NCBI RefSeq assembly: GCF_004214795.1
Contig: NZ_CP035928.1
Span: 186,001-250,000, forward strand
Direction: 5' to 3'
DNA from: Malaciobacter pacificus
Lineage (GTDB): Bacteria > Campylobacterota > Campylobacteria > Campylobacterales > Arcobacteraceae
Length of the DNA: 64,000 nucleotides
Part shown: in pieces, positions 16,202 through 25,614 of the stretch
Layout: each line of letters starts with the position of its first letter
Position numbering within the stretch: the first letter of the stretch is position 1
Notes under the pieces: generated by a model
Database searches by the model: none
Told to the model about the DNA's origin: nothing
Seen by the model: the letters and a program-made list of their open reading frames with translations, nothing else
Position numbers and translations under genes: made by a program

Positions 16202-18006
16202 ATTCTACTCCCTTTTTTAATTTCATTTAACATTGAAATAAATTCATCTTTAGTCATGTTTGATTGCTCTCTTTTTCTTCTATCTCTAAGAGCTACAGTT
16301 TGTTTCTCTACTTCTTCATCTCCAATTACAACAATCATAGGAACTCTTTGTTTTTCAGCCATTCTAATTCTTTTGTTTAATGACTCATTCATATCAAAGA
16401 TTTTAGAATCCATATCTTCTTCTAATAATTCTCTTTGTAATTGTTTTGCATATGCAACGTGAGAATCAGCAATAGGTACAAAAATTACTTGAGTTGGTGC
16501 AATAACAAATGGGAATTCTCCCGCGCAGTGTTCTGTTAAAATACCAATAAATCGCTCAAATGAACCAAGAATTGCTCTGTGAATCATAACTGGCTGGTCT
16601 TTATGACCTTCATCATTAATAAATTCAACATTGAATCTCTCAGGTAAGTTCATATCAACTTGAACTGTACCACATTGCCATTTTCTTCCAATTGCATCAG
16701 TGATTTTAATATCAATTTTTGGTCCGTAGAATGCTCCACCACCTTCATCAATACCATATTCTAATCCTTCAGAATCAAGTGCATCCATGATACCCTTAGT
16801 TGTAGTTTCCCAGAATTTATCATCACCAATTGCTTTTTTAGGTTTAGTTGAAACTTCCATTTCATATTTGAAGTCAAATAGTTTCATTAATGAATCAACA
16901 AATTCTAATACATCAATAATTACATCTTTTACTTGTGATTGCATACAGAAAATATGTGCATCATCTTGTGTAAATTCTCTAACTCTAAATAAACCATGCA
17001 TTGCTCCAGACATCTCATGTCTATGAACAACTCCATATTCAAATAGTTTAAGAGGTAAGTCTTTGTATGATACTAAATCGTTTTTGAAAATTTGAATATG
17101 ACCAACACAGTTCATTGGTTTAATACCATACTCTTGCTCATCAATAATAGTAAAGTACATATTTTCTTTATAGTTTTGGTAGTGACCAGAAATTTTCCAC
17201 ATATCAGACTTTAACATCTCTGGACCTCTTACTGGCTCATATCCTCTAACTCTGTGGGCTTTATATAAAATATGTTCTAATTTAGATCTAAGTCTTGCAC
17301 CATTTGGTAACCATAGTGGTAACCCAGCACCTACATCATCATTAAATGTAAATAGTTCTAATTCTGTTCCAAGTTTTCTATGATCTCTTTTTTTAGCTTC
17401 TTCTAACATTCTAACGTAATCGTTTAATTCACCTTTGTCAAAGAAAGCAATACCATAGATTCTAGTAATCATTTCATTTGCTTCATCACCACCAAGATAA
17501 GCTCCTGCTACTCTTGTTAGTTTAAATGCTCTGATCATTCTAGTATTTGGTAAGTGTGGACCTCTACATAAGTCTTCGAAGTCACCTTGTTTATACATAG
17601 TTAATGTATCATCTTTGATGTTTGATAAAACAGCTTGTTTTAGTTCATCATTTGAAAACTTATTAATGATTTCTTCTCTTGTTGTTTCATATCTTTCAAT
17701 AGGAAGTTTTCTATTTGCAATCTCTTTCATTTTCTTCTCAATAGTTGGAAGATCATCATCTGAGATTTTTGATTCAACTTTAAAGTCGTAATAGAATCCT
17801 TCTTTTACGACAGGTCCTACAAAGAATTTTGCTTCTGGATAAAGTTCTTTGATAGCTTGAGCCATCATGTGAGCACAAGAGTGTCTTAAGATTTCTAAAG
17901 ATTCACTTGAGTTGTCTGCTTTTATGTCAGTCCCATCAATACCTAAAGCTTCCGCAGTCTGAAGGTCATATATTTGACCATCATTTAATTTACCAATTAA
18001 TTCCAA
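16198..18006 (-). CDS. thrS: Threonyl-tRNA synthetase
   Basis: Class II aminoacyl-tRNA synthetase, 602 residues. A shortened N-terminal TGS-like region is followed by the second additional (editing) domain with [16 protein letters not shown], the catalytic core ([53 protein letters not shown]) and the anticodon domain. The start is TTG at 18006 with AAGGA 5 bases before it; no in-frame ATG fits better. The gene overlaps infC by 4 bases. A GATAAAAT -10-like element lies about 45 bases upstream. Confidence 0.97.
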   Translation of the reverse strand: MELIGKLNDGQIYDLQTAEALGIDGTDIKADNSSESLEILRHSCAHMMAQAIKELYPEAKFFVGPVVKEGFYYDFKVESKISDDDLPTIEKKMKEIANRKLPIERYETTREEIINKFSNDELKQAVLSNIKDDTLTMYKQGDFEDLCRGPHLPNTRMIRAFKLTRVAGAYLGGDEANEMITRIYGIAFFDKGELNDYVRMLEEAKKRDHRKLGTELELFTFNDDVGAGLPLWLPNGARLRSKLEHILYKAHRVRGYEPVRGPEMLKSDMWKISGHYQNYKENMYFTIIDEQEYGIKPMNCVGHIQIFKNDLVSYKDLPLKLFEYGVVHRHEMSGAMHGLFRVREFTQDDAHIFCMQSQVKDVIIDVLEFVDSLMKLFDFKYEMEVSTKPKKAIGDDKFWETTTKGIMDALDSEGLEYGIDEGGGAFYGPKIDIKITDAIGRKWQCGTVQVDMNLPERFNVEFINDEGHKDQPVMIHRAILGSFERFIGILTEHCAGEFPFVIAPTQVIFVPIADSHVAYAKQLQRELLEEDMDSKIFDMNESLNKRIRMAEKQRVPMIVVIGDEEVEKQTVALRDRRKREQSNMTKDEFISMLNEIKKGSRI

Positions 18007-18114
18007 TAATTTCCTTTTTCAAATTATTTTTATAGTTTTGCTTTATTTTATCGCAAAGCGCCTTAAATTAAATTAGATATAACTTAATTTAACAAAATTT
18101 AGTTACAATAAAGA

Positions 18115-18630
18115 ATGATTTTAAACTTATCAAAAATAAAAACAGAAGCTTTATTATTGTTTTGTAAAGACTTAATTAACTCATATAAAGATAAAGAAGA
18201 CTTAAAAAGTTATGGTGTTGATAAAGAGATAATGATTAATTTTAATAATATTGGAAATGATATGTTAAAAGAGATTTTAAAAGTTACTTATGAAGATAAG
18301 TTTTACTTAAATAACAGAAAACACTATAAAATAAAAGCAATTTTAGATGCATATAATTTTATCAATCAAGAAGTATCAAAACTTTTAAAACAAGGTGATG
18401 CTTTTAATCCTTCGATGTTATATTTTTCTATGTTAGCTGTTTGGTTTAAGGAATTAAATAAAGAATCAAGAAGTAAAGAGTATATCTATTTCTTATTATA
18501 TCCTTATGGTCATGTTTATGATAAGTTATTAGTAGAAATAAAAAATGAAGATTTTAAAAAATTAAATATAAAAATGATTGAATTAGCTGAGAAAATAGTT
18601 TATAGACTTGATTCTTACTCGTTTAGGTAA
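18115..18630 (+). CDS. Hypothetical protein, 171 residues
   Basis: Not recognised. A soluble, charged, mostly helical protein with no signal peptide, membrane segment or obvious motif; it is rich in Lys, Leu, Asn and Tyr like its neighbours, so base use gives no hint of recent transfer. It starts 108 bases from thrS on the opposite strand and stands alone: the next gene is convergent, behind a shared terminator. A TATAAC element near 18070 could be its -10. Good codon structure over the full length supports it being real. Confidence 0.75.
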   Translation: MILNLSKIKTEALLLFCKDLINSYKDKEDLKSYGVDKEIMINFNNIGNDMLKEILKVTYEDKFYLNNRKHYKIKAILDAYNFINQEVSKLLKQGDAFNPSMLYFSMLAVWFKELNKESRSKEYIYFLLYPYGHVYDKLLVEIKNEDFKKLNIKMIELAEKIVYRLDSYSFR

Positions 18631-18631
18631 G

Positions 18632-18659
18632 TAATAAAAGAGGAAATCCTCTTTTATTA
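18632..18659. terminator. Bidirectional terminator
   Basis: Thirteen-base perfect stem TAATAAAAGAGGA / TCCTCTTTTATTA with an AA loop, between the convergent hypothetical gene and the porin gene. Its right end includes the porin stop codon. Confidence 0.9.
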
Positions 18660-20213
18660 AAATTTATATCTCATGTATGCTTTGATATCTTGGGCTTCAG
18701 TTATAGCACCTGCAGTTGTGTTAACATCTTGTGGTGTTCCTTCTGCTCCAAAGAAAGAGTTAGAACCTGTAAAGTCATAATCCATTAATACATAACTTAA
18801 TCCAAAGCTTAATGCTTTTGTTAATTGTTGGTTTCTATATACTTCCCAAGCTTGACCTCTTGTTGCAATTTTACTTCCTGCATAAGTATCTTCACCATAT
18901 GTCATAGATCTCCAGTATTTACTACCTTTATTCCATTCAAATCCAATTCTTGAATCATCTGGGCTAATAGGACAAGGTGCATTTACACCTAACCAGATAG
19001 AGTGGCCAGTTTGCGAGTCAGTTGAACCTAGCATTCCTATAGAATTAGGTCTTGTTTTTGACATAGCAAATGAAGCAAATAGTGTAGTATCATCTAAGAA
19101 GTCAGAAATTCCATCACCAATACCTTCTGTTTTAAATAAAACTGTTGCAAAATCCATATCACCAACATCATTAAATGCAGGCATTGCCATTTGAAGAGCA
19201 GCACCTATAGTATTATTTGGATTTATTATGTAGTTTTGGTAAGCCGTCATAAATGTAGAACCAGGGGCAATATCAGCTCCATTGTAGCCAATTAAATTCC
19301 AAGCTCTGGCATAATTTATATGAACAGAGTATTGACCATCATCATATGGTGCAGCGATAAATCCTAGCATATCAACATCAACATTTTTTGATTCATCTCT
19401 TGCATAATCAGTTCCATCAAATTGGAATCTAGGTTTTGCATTTGTTAAGCCTCTACCACCGCAAATTTTAAACCAAGAACCTGTTGCTCCTGTAACTTTC
19501 TCTAAATCAAATTTTGCAGAAAAACCATCAAACTCTACATCAACTACATGAGATAGAGGTGAATTGGCTTTTTGATTATTTCTGAGATTTATAGGTAGTC
19601 CATCTGTTGAAGGTCTTCTTCCAACTGAAAAAGTCCAAGGAACATTTGTTCCTAAGAAAGTATTGTTTTTATATAACCAATAAGCTTCTTTTAGTTTTAT
19701 AGTATTATCAGTTGCATTTTCATTTGTTAACCAATCAAAATTTGCATATCCTGGGTTTGTATTTGATTGTTGGTGATTAGCTGTATCACCAAAAGCTTTG
19801 TTATAAGATAATTTTCCTTTAAAAATTGTATTATCATCAGGTGAAAAAGCTGCACCTAACCATAATCTATTAGTCATTAAAGCATTATTCTTAGCATCTT
19901 TCATACCATTTCGTTTATACTGAATATTATCAACTTGTGTTCTAAAATCAATATCCCATTTAATATTATCTCCAGCACTTTGCATTTTTGCTGATCTTGC
20001 AGTTTTATCAACTAATGCTAGTTTTTTTTCGATTTTTTGAATTCTACCTTCATTTACAACAGTAGTTTTTTGTTCATTCATCTTTTTTTCTAAAGCTTCA
20101 ATTTGAGCTTTTAAAGCTTGAATTTGCTCATACATAGCAGAATTTACGTCATTTGCAAAAGTTGCTGTGCTAAGTGAAGCAAATAAAGAAAGAGTTATAA
20201 TCCCTTTTTTCAT
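18657..20213 (-). CDS. DUF3373-family outer-membrane porin
   Basis: 518-residue exported protein. Signal peptide MKKGIITLSLFASLSTATFA, then a short coiled coil (YEQIQALKAQIEALEKKMNE), then a long stretch of alternating polar/aromatic strands (for example WDIDFRTQVDNIQY, LWLGAAFSPDDNTIFKGKL) ending DIKAYMRYKF; a C-terminal Phe is typical of outer-membrane barrels. The coiled coil plus barrel and the SVGRRPSTDGLP block recall the DUF3373 family common in Campylobacterota. The substrate is unknown. It shares its strand with the cytochrome-like gene upstream, but a strong hairpin separates them. Confidence 0.82.
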   Translation of the reverse strand: MKKGIITLSLFASLSTATFANDVNSAMYEQIQALKAQIEALEKKMNEQKTTVVNEGRIQKIEKKLALVDKTARSAKMQSAGDNIKWDIDFRTQVDNIQYKRNGMKDAKNNALMTNRLWLGAAFSPDDNTIFKGKLSYNKAFGDTANHQQSNTNPGYANFDWLTNENATDNTIKLKEAYWLYKNNTFLGTNVPWTFSVGRRPSTDGLPINLRNNQKANSPLSHVVDVEFDGFSAKFDLEKVTGATGSWFKICGGRGLTNAKPRFQFDGTDYARDESKNVDVDMLGFIAAPYDDGQYSVHINYARAWNLIGYNGADIAPGSTFMTAYQNYIINPNNTIGAALQMAMPAFNDVGDMDFATVLFKTEGIGDGISDFLDDTTLFASFAMSKTRPNSIGMLGSTDSQTGHSIWLGVNAPCPISPDDSRIGFEWNKGSKYWRSMTYGEDTYAGSKIATRGQAWEVYRNQQLTKALSFGLSYVLMDYDFTGSNSFFGAEGTPQDVNTTAGAITEAQDIKAYMRYKF

Positions 20214-20270
20214 AATTTTTCCTTGTGTTTTTAAGTAAGTTAAATAGTGTAATTTATAGAGTAAAAATAG

Positions 20271-20300
20271 TAACTAAAAGTACAAAGGTACTTTTAGTTA
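20271..20300 (-). terminator. Terminator after the cytochrome-like gene
   Basis: Thirteen-base perfect stem TAACTAAAAGTAC / GTACTTTTAGTTA with a 4-base loop, 20 bases past the stop at 20320; on the minus strand it is followed by CTATTTTT. Confidence 0.85.
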
Positions 20301-20319
20301 TTAAAAAGTTATTTTATGA

Positions 20320-20640
20320 TTAGCAAGAAGGAACATTTCCTGAATCAACTGCAAATTCATATGAAAAATCATATAAGTGCTGAATCCAATTATCTTTTAT
20401 ATCACCTTCTTTTAAATTTGGACAAATTTTAATCATTTCTTCTTTAAATTTTCCATCATTCATAATTTGTTCCCACTCTGCTTGAGTGTGGTTTGAAGCA
20501 AATTTTGCACCATTAAATCCACAAGCTTCTTTATACTTTTTAATAAAAATCTTTTGACCTTTAGCAGCATCTGCACTAACAGTTGTTGCAGCAATTCCTA
20601 AAGCTAATGAACCAGCAAGTAAAACCTTTAATAATCTCAT
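20320..20640 (-). CDS. Small periplasmic cytochrome-c-like protein lacking the haem motif
   Basis: Signal peptide MRLLKVLLAGSLALGIAATTVSA then about 84 mature residues. The arrangement KGQKIFIKKYKEACGFNGAK-F-HTQAEWEQIM looks like the start of a small c-type cytochrome (KGxxIFxxK then CxxCH), but the haem-binding CXXCH is replaced by ACGFNGA. Two further Cys occur (KICPN and the terminal PSC), so three in all. The ATG at 20640 is preferred to the one at 20646 because AGGAGA lies at proper spacing before it. A cytochrome-derived periplasmic protein with another job is likely. Confidence 0.75.
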   Translation of the reverse strand: MRLLKVLLAGSLALGIAATTVSADAAKGQKIFIKKYKEACGFNGAKFASNHTQAEWEQIMNDGKFKEEMIKICPNLKEGDIKDNWIQHLYDFSYEFAVDSGNVPSC

Positions 20641-20727
20641 AATCATTCTCCTATATTATCTTTGATATAATTATATCTATGTCTAAATAAAGATATACTA
20701 AATTTATACAAAAAAAGTGAAACAAAA

Positions 20728-22056
20728 GTGAAATATTTCTTACTGAAACAAATAGTTGCATACCTTAGTGGAAATGCCCAAACTATAAAGCATATCAAAA
20801 GATTGGACAATAATTTAATTATAATTGAATTTAATAATAAAAACATAATATATATTGATATTACAAAAGGTAATAGTACAATCTTTAAAAGTGAGAATCA
20901 ATTAAATGCAAAAAAAGATTTTAATGCACCTTTTGATGTAACATTACAAAAAAGATTTATAAACTCTAAAATTGAAAAAATAGAATTATATAATGATGAT
21001 AAAATTATTAATATAAAAGTAAACTCTTCATCTTCTTATAAAAAACTAACAACAATTTTACAATTAGAGTTTACAGGTAAACATACAAATATTATTATAT
21101 TAGATGAAAATAGAGTTATTTTAGAAGCTTTAAGACATATTGATGAATTTTCCTCAAGTAGAGTTGTAAAAGTTGGTTTGAAATTAGATGAGATACCAAA
21201 ACAAAGTTTTGCATTTAAAGAAGATAGAGTTGAAGATATTGAAAGTTATTTATTTGAGATTTATAAGCAAAAAGAGCTTAAAAATTTAGAAAATGTGCAA
21301 AAACAAAAGATTCAACAACTTGATAAAAAAGTAAAGAAACTTTTAAAAACTATTAACTCTTTACCCAAAAAAGAGGAATTAGAACAAGAGTCTATTGATT
21401 TATATGAAAAAGCAAATTTAATACTTATGAATTTACATACAATTAAACCTTATCAAAAGATTTTGAAAACCTTTGATTATGGAGGAAAAGAGATTGAAGT
21501 TGATTTACAAGGGGCAGCTTCTGCTTCAAAATATTCAAATGATTTATTTAAAAAAGCAAAAAGAGCCAAGCAAAAAGCTTCAAATATAGGTCTTGAAAAA
21601 GATAATCTAAATGAAAAATTAGATTTTTTAAATAGAATGATTGTAAATTTAAAAAATGCAAATTCTATTGAAGAGTGTGAGTTTTTATATCCTAAAAAAG
21701 AGAGAAATCAAACTAAAACTAAAAAAGCTCAACAGTATGAAAGTTTCTTTTTTGAAGGATATAAAATCATGCTAGGAACTAGTGAGAGAGAAAATATCTA
21801 TTTATTAAAAAATTCAAAAGCAAGTGATTTTTGGTTTCACTTAAAAGATAGACCATCATCACATGTGATTGTACAAAATAGTAAAAAAGCAATTCCAGAT
21901 AGTGTGATTGAACAAGCAGCTCTTATTTGTGCTAAGTTTTCAGTTGATTTTACAGGTAATATTGAAGTTGATTTTACCCAAAGAAGAAATGTAAAAATTC
22001 AATCAGGTGCAAATGTTTTATATAATCCTTACACTACTATTGTGGTAAAAATTTAA
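20728..22056 (+). CDS. NFACT (RqcH/FbpA-like) ribosome quality-control protein
   Basis: 442 residues. N-terminal NFACT-N-type domain (IVAYLSGNAQTIKHIKR, LQLEFTGKHTNIIILD, EALRHIDEF), a long charged coiled-coil middle (about 190-330, with QKQKIQQLDKKVKKLLKTI), and a C-terminal NFACT-R domain with WFHLKDRPSSHVIVQNSK and VDFTQRRNVKIQSGANVLYN. RqcH proteins bind stalled 50S-peptidyl-tRNA complexes and recruit tRNA-Ala for C-terminal tailing; this one is shorter than Bacillus RqcH (about 570). The GTG start at 20728 has little Shine-Dalgarno support. It is divergent from the cytochrome-like gene. Confidence 0.85.
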   Translation: MKYFLLKQIVAYLSGNAQTIKHIKRLDNNLIIIEFNNKNIIYIDITKGNSTIFKSENQLNAKKDFNAPFDVTLQKRFINSKIEKIELYNDDKIINIKVNSSSSYKKLTTILQLEFTGKHTNIIILDENRVILEALRHIDEFSSSRVVKVGLKLDEIPKQSFAFKEDRVEDIESYLFEIYKQKELKNLENVQKQKIQQLDKKVKKLLKTINSLPKKEELEQESIDLYEKANLILMNLHTIKPYQKILKTFDYGGKEIEVDLQGAASASKYSNDLFKKAKRAKQKASNIGLEKDNLNEKLDFLNRMIVNLKNANSIEECEFLYPKKERNQTKTKKAQQYESFFFEGYKIMLGTSERENIYLLKNSKASDFWFHLKDRPSSHVIVQNSKKAIPDSVIEQAALICAKFSVDFTGNIEVDFTQRRNVKIQSGANVLYNPYTTIVVKI

Positions 22057-22070
22057 CAATTAATTAAAAT

Positions 22071-22090
22071 TGAGTCATTTATGAGTCATT
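22071..22090 (+). repeat. TGAGTCATT direct repeat, 11-base period, upstream of a lipoprotein gene
   Basis: TGAGTCATT at 22071-22079 and again at 22082-22090. It ends just before a TTGATAAAATAG stretch that could be a -10, so it sits where a -35 activator would bind. The next gene starts at 22125. Confidence 0.5.
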
Positions 22091-22124
22091 CATTTGATAA
22101 AATAGTTTCAAAGAAGGAGAAAAA

Positions 22125-22466
22125 ATGAATTTAAAGACATTGGTTGTATTAATTATTTTTGTATTTTTTACTGGATGTGCTGTGAAAGACCCTTTTGGTA
22201 GCAAAAGAGACGGTGAAATTCGTTCAATTGAATATAAAAAAGTAGCTGGTATGGATGTTACTAAAACTCAAATAGTTTACAAAACGTCACTACTTAGAGG
22301 ATTCGCTTTTGATGAAAAACCAAAAGGTTTTGATGCAGAAGTTGGAGACTTTGTTTCATTTGATTCTAAAGAAAATACTATAAAACTAATTAAAAGAAAT
22401 GGTTTAAAAAAGTTATATTATTTTGATGAAAATGATAATGTTATTGATATCAAGGAACTTAACTAA
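22125..22466 (+). CDS. Small putative lipoprotein
   Basis: 113 residues. Lipoprotein signal MNLKTLVVLIIFVFFTGCAV with a plausible lipobox (FTGC). The mature part has an IEYKKVAGMDVTKTQIVYK segment and a repeated beta pattern (VGDFVSFDSKENTIKLI, LYYFDENDNVIDI). No family recognised. AAGGAGA precedes the ATG. It opens the long plus-strand train leading to cdsA. Confidence 0.8.
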   Translation: MNLKTLVVLIIFVFFTGCAVKDPFGSKRDGEIRSIEYKKVAGMDVTKTQIVYKTSLLRGFAFDEKPKGFDAEVGDFVSFDSKENTIKLIKRNGLKKLYYFDENDNVIDIKELN

Positions 22467-22529
22467 ATTATAAAAACTATTCAAAGCCAACCTTGTGTAT
22501 AATATATCAATTTATACATAAGGTTGTCT

Positions 22530-23288
22530 ATGTCTAACGTTATCTCAGAGAGTTCTACTAGAATAAAAACGGGTGTTGTATTAATTCTTGCAATGCTAAT
22601 TATTGGTTTCATTGATTCATATTTTGTGTTTTGGCTTCTGTTTGGAATTATGCTTATGATTTCAATTAGTGAGTCTAAAAAACTATTTGGTTTAAAAAGT
22701 GATAGTATTTATGTATACACTGCTCTTTTATGGTTTGCTGCATATTTTTATCCAACACCTGAAGATTTAATCTTTATTGTTGCTATTGGTTATGCTTCTC
22801 AATTAGCATATAAAAAATCAATAGATACAAAGATGTTTTTACCTCTATTTTATCCAACTGCATCTTTTCTTTTTTTACTCTCTTTATATAGTGAATATGG
22901 AGTATCAACACTATTATGGTTATTAGTTGTTGTTGCAGGTGCTGATACGGGAGCTTATTTTGTGGGTAAAAGTATTGGTAAAACTAAGTTTTGTGAAACA
23001 AGTCCAAATAAAACAATTGAAGGTGTTGTAGGTGGCGTTATAATAGCTGCAATCTTAGGAACATACTTTGCAGATGAACATATAGGAATCTTTTCTGCTT
23101 TCTTAATCTCAGTTATTGTTGCTTTTGCTTCTGTATTTGGTGATTTATTTGAATCATACTTAAAAAGGGAAGCTGGAGTAAAAGATAGTGGAAGTATATT
23201 ACCAGGGCATGGTGGAGTATTAGATAGAACAGATGGATATTTATTTGGTGCAATAGTTATGTTAGTTTTACTTAGGATTCTAGCGTGA
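22530..23288 (+). CDS. cdsA: Phosphatidate cytidylyltransferase
   Basis: Makes CDP-diacylglycerol from CTP and phosphatidic acid, the branch point of phospholipid synthesis. About 252 residues with several membrane segments and the CDS signature near the C terminus: YLKREAGVKDSGSILPGHGG followed by VLDRTDGYLFG. The ATG at 22530 has AAGG at good spacing and is preferred to the TTG at 22524. It overlaps dxr by 4 bases; cdsA-dxr neighbourhood is common in bacteria. Confidence 0.96.
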   Translation: MSNVISESSTRIKTGVVLILAMLIIGFIDSYFVFWLLFGIMLMISISESKKLFGLKSDSIYVYTALLWFAAYFYPTPEDLIFIVAIGYASQLAYKKSIDTKMFLPLFYPTASFLFLLSLYSEYGVSTLLWLLVVVAGADTGAYFVGKSIGKTKFCETSPNKTIEGVVGGVIIAAILGTYFADEHIGIFSAFLISVIVAFASVFGDLFESYLKREAGVKDSGSILPGHGGVLDRTDGYLFGAIVMLVLLRILA

Positions 23289-24352
23289 TTGTACTTGGAA
23301 GTACGGGCTCTATAGGGGTAAATACCTTAAATATAGCTAGAAAATTTAACTTAAATATTGAGGTTTTAGTAGCTGGGACAAATATAAAAGTTTTAAATGA
23401 GCAAATAAAAGAGTTTAATCCTAAAAAAGTAGTAATTGCAAATAAAGAGAATTTAAAAGATGTAAACCATAATGATGTTTCATTTGGTGAAGATGCTATT
23501 TTAGAAGCTATTGAAAATAGCACATCAAAGACTGTTGTAAACGCACTTGTTGGTTTTTTAGGTTTAAAACCAACACTAAAAGCTATACAGTGTGGTAAAA
23601 AAATAGCTTTAGCAAACAAAGAATCACTTGTGGTTGCTGGAAAATTTATAGACCAAACTAAATTAAATCCAATTGACTCAGAGCATTTTGGATTATGGTA
23701 TTTATTACAAGATAAAAAAATCAATTCTATGTTAGTAACTGCAAGTGGTGGTTCATTTAGAGACTATCCACTTGAAAGTCTTGCAAATGTAACTATAAAA
23801 GAAGCATTAAACCACCCAAACTGGTCAATGGGAAGTAAAATTACAATTGATAGTGCAACTATGACAAATAAGATGTTTGAACTAATGGAAGCAGCTTGGC
23901 TTTTTGATATTAGAAAACTTGATGCAATAATTGAGACAAAATCACTTATTCATGCACTTATAAATTTCTGTGATGGAAGTACAACTGCACATATTGCTAA
24001 TGCTTCTATGCAACTTCCAATAGCCTATGCAATACTTGGAAAATGTGATGAAGAGATTTTAAAGCCTGTTGATTTAGTAGAAGTTTCATCTTTAGAGTTT
24101 AGAAAAATTGAGACTCAAAGGTATCCTATTTGGGAATTAAAAGATGAAATTTTAAATAATCTTGATTTAGGAGTTGTTTTAAATGCAGCAAATGAAGTTG
24201 CTGTTTCAAAGTTTTTAAATGGTGAAATAGGTTTTTTAGATATTTCTAAAATGAGTTTAGATGCAATAAATAAATACAACAATGTAAAACCTAAAACTAT
24301 AGAAGATATATTTGAAATTGATAAAGAAGTGAGAATTTACTGTGAGTCTTGA
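23285..24352 (+). CDS. dxr: 1-deoxy-D-xylulose 5-phosphate reductoisomerase
   Basis: Second enzyme of the MEP isoprenoid pathway, NADPH dependent. 355 residues, slightly short because the N terminus begins directly at the nucleotide-binding strand MIVLGSTGSIGVNTLNIA. Other landmarks: KKIALANKESLVVAG, DSEHFGLWYLLQ, TASGGSFRDYPLE, HPNWSMGSKITIDSATMTNK. The start is GTG at 23285, overlapping the cdsA stop (GTGA). dxs lies at 56720 in the same window, so the pathway's first two genes are both present. Confidence 0.97.
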   Translation: MIVLGSTGSIGVNTLNIARKFNLNIEVLVAGTNIKVLNEQIKEFNPKKVVIANKENLKDVNHNDVSFGEDAILEAIENSTSKTVVNALVGFLGLKPTLKAIQCGKKIALANKESLVVAGKFIDQTKLNPIDSEHFGLWYLLQDKKINSMLVTASGGSFRDYPLESLANVTIKEALNHPNWSMGSKITIDSATMTNKMFELMEAAWLFDIRKLDAIIETKSLIHALINFCDGSTTAHIANASMQLPIAYAILGKCDEEILKPVDLVEVSSLEFRKIETQRYPIWELKDEILNNLDLGVVLNAANEVAVSKFLNGEIGFLDISKMSLDAINKYNNVKPKTIEDIFEIDKEVRIYCES

Positions 24353-24626
24353 TATGTTAATTCCTTTTGGAATTTTACTTGTTTTAGTAATATATTTAAT
24401 TTACACTAGAGGTAAATTTGAAAAAAGTACCGTTGAGATATATGAAAAAAAATTTGATGAATGGAAAAAACATAGTAAAATAGAAGAAACAAAAGAATCA
24501 AATAAACAGTTAGTAGGTTTAGTTTTTAAAAAAGATTATAAAGTAACAATAGAACTACTTGATGAAAGTGCAAGAAATTCACTAGAAAAAGGAAAGTTCA
24601 AGGTTGAAAATCTAAAGGATAACTAA
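24342..24626 (+). CDS. Small membrane-anchored hypothetical protein
   Basis: 94 residues (90 if the ATG at 24354 is used). One N-terminal membrane segment, LIPFGILLVLVIYLIYT, then a charged cytoplasmic-looking region with two Lys/Glu-rich stretches (EKKFDEWKKHSKIEETKESN) and a short beta-like LVGLVFKKDYKVTIELLD. Not recognised. The GTG at 24342 overlaps dxr by 11 bases and its stop overlaps the next start by one base, so it is tightly coupled within the operon. Confidence 0.7.
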   Translation: MSLDMLIPFGILLVLVIYLIYTRGKFEKSTVEIYEKKFDEWKKHSKIEETKESNKQLVGLVFKKDYKVTIELLDESARNSLEKGKFKVENLKDN

Positions 24627-25048
24627 TGAAATATTTATTCATATTTCTACTTTTTTTATCATTACTTGATGCAAAAATTTATAGAGACAGTAAAAATCCT
24701 GTAGTTTTAGATGATGCTAGAAATATTTTATGGCAAGATGATGTTGATAATATTAAATTATTATTGACTCATGAAGAAGCCACAAAATATTGTGAAGAGT
24801 TAAGTTTAGCAGGATTTAATGATTGGAGACTTCCTGATATTGAAGAGTATGAGTCAATTGTTTATAAAAAAAATACAAAAACAAATATTAATTTTGCATT
24901 TAGATACAATTTAAGAGATGGATATTGGGCTTCAAAAGCTCATTGGAGAACATTATGGTTTTACGCAGATTATATGCATTTTGTAAGTGGAACTGCATAT
25001 TATGATAGTAGACATAAAAAGAAATATGTAAGATGTGTGAGAGGTTAA
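24626..25048 (+). CDS. Exported DUF1566-domain protein
   Basis: 140 residues. Signal peptide MKYLFIFLLFLSLLDA, then a single DUF1566 (Lcl C-terminal) domain with the family landmarks ARNILWQDD, EEATKYCEELSLAGFNDWRL, PDIEEYESIV, YWASKAHWR and a closing RHKKKYVRCVRG. A Cys pair (YCEEL and VRCVRG) may form a disulfide outside the cytoplasm. Function unknown; such domains are often cell-surface or periplasmic. It overlaps the preceding gene by one base. Confidence 0.82.
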   Translation: MKYLFIFLLFLSLLDAKIYRDSKNPVVLDDARNILWQDDVDNIKLLLTHEEATKYCEELSLAGFNDWRLPDIEEYESIVYKKNTKTNINFAFRYNLRDGYWASKAHWRTLWFYADYMHFVSGTAYYDSRHKKKYVRCVRG

Positions 25049-25050
25049 AA

Positions 25051-25614
25051 TTGAACAAAAGAGTATTAATAATTCACGGTTTAGGTGGAAGTGATTATCC
25101 CCATTGGCAATCACAATTAGCAATGGATTTAATAAAACAAAATGATGTAGTATCATTTCCAGCATTTCCAAACAGAGATAATCCAGATTTAAATGAGTGG
25201 AAAGAGACTTTAAAAAAGGAAATTGAACATTTTAAACCAAATATGGTTGTATGTCACTCTTTGGGAAATGTTTTATGGTTTCATACTTGTGATGAACTTG
25301 ATATAAAACTTGATAAACTGATGTTAGTAGCACCTGTTTCTATGAATAGAAGTATTGAAGAGGCTAAAACTTTCTATCCTTATCCAATTGCAAAAGATTT
25401 AAAAGCAAAAGAGGTAATTATGGCTGCATCAACAAATGATCCATATATGACAGTTGAAGAAGCTATTAGATTACAATCAAAATTAAATGTTGGAATGAAA
25501 ATTATGGAAGATGCTGGACATATAAATGCAGCTTCTGGATTTGGAAAACTTGATTGTGCTCTTGATTGGTTAAATCGAGAAGAAGAGTGCGAAATTAATA
25601 GTGAAGAAGAGTAA
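25051..25614 (+). CDS. RBBP9/YdeN-family serine hydrolase
   Basis: Small alpha/beta hydrolase, about 187 residues. The oxyanion region is [20 protein letters not shown], the nucleophile is the Ser of [13 protein letters not shown], the acid is likely the Asp of AASTNDPYM and the catalytic His is in [12 protein letters not shown]; this set is typical of the RBBP9/YdeN family. The chosen start is the TTG at 25051 with AGAGG 6 bases before; an ATG at 25033 would overlap the DUF1566 gene. The substrate is unknown. The last base overlaps tsaD. Confidence 0.85.
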   Translation: MNKRVLIIHGLGGSDYPHWQSQLAMDLIKQNDVVSFPAFPNRDNPDLNEWKETLKKEIEHFKPNMVVCHSLGNVLWFHTCDELDIKLDKLMLVAPVSMNRSIEEAKTFYPYPIAKDLKAKEVIMAASTNDPYMTVEEAIRLQSKLNVGMKIMEDAGHINAASGFGKLDCALDWLNREEECEINSEEE

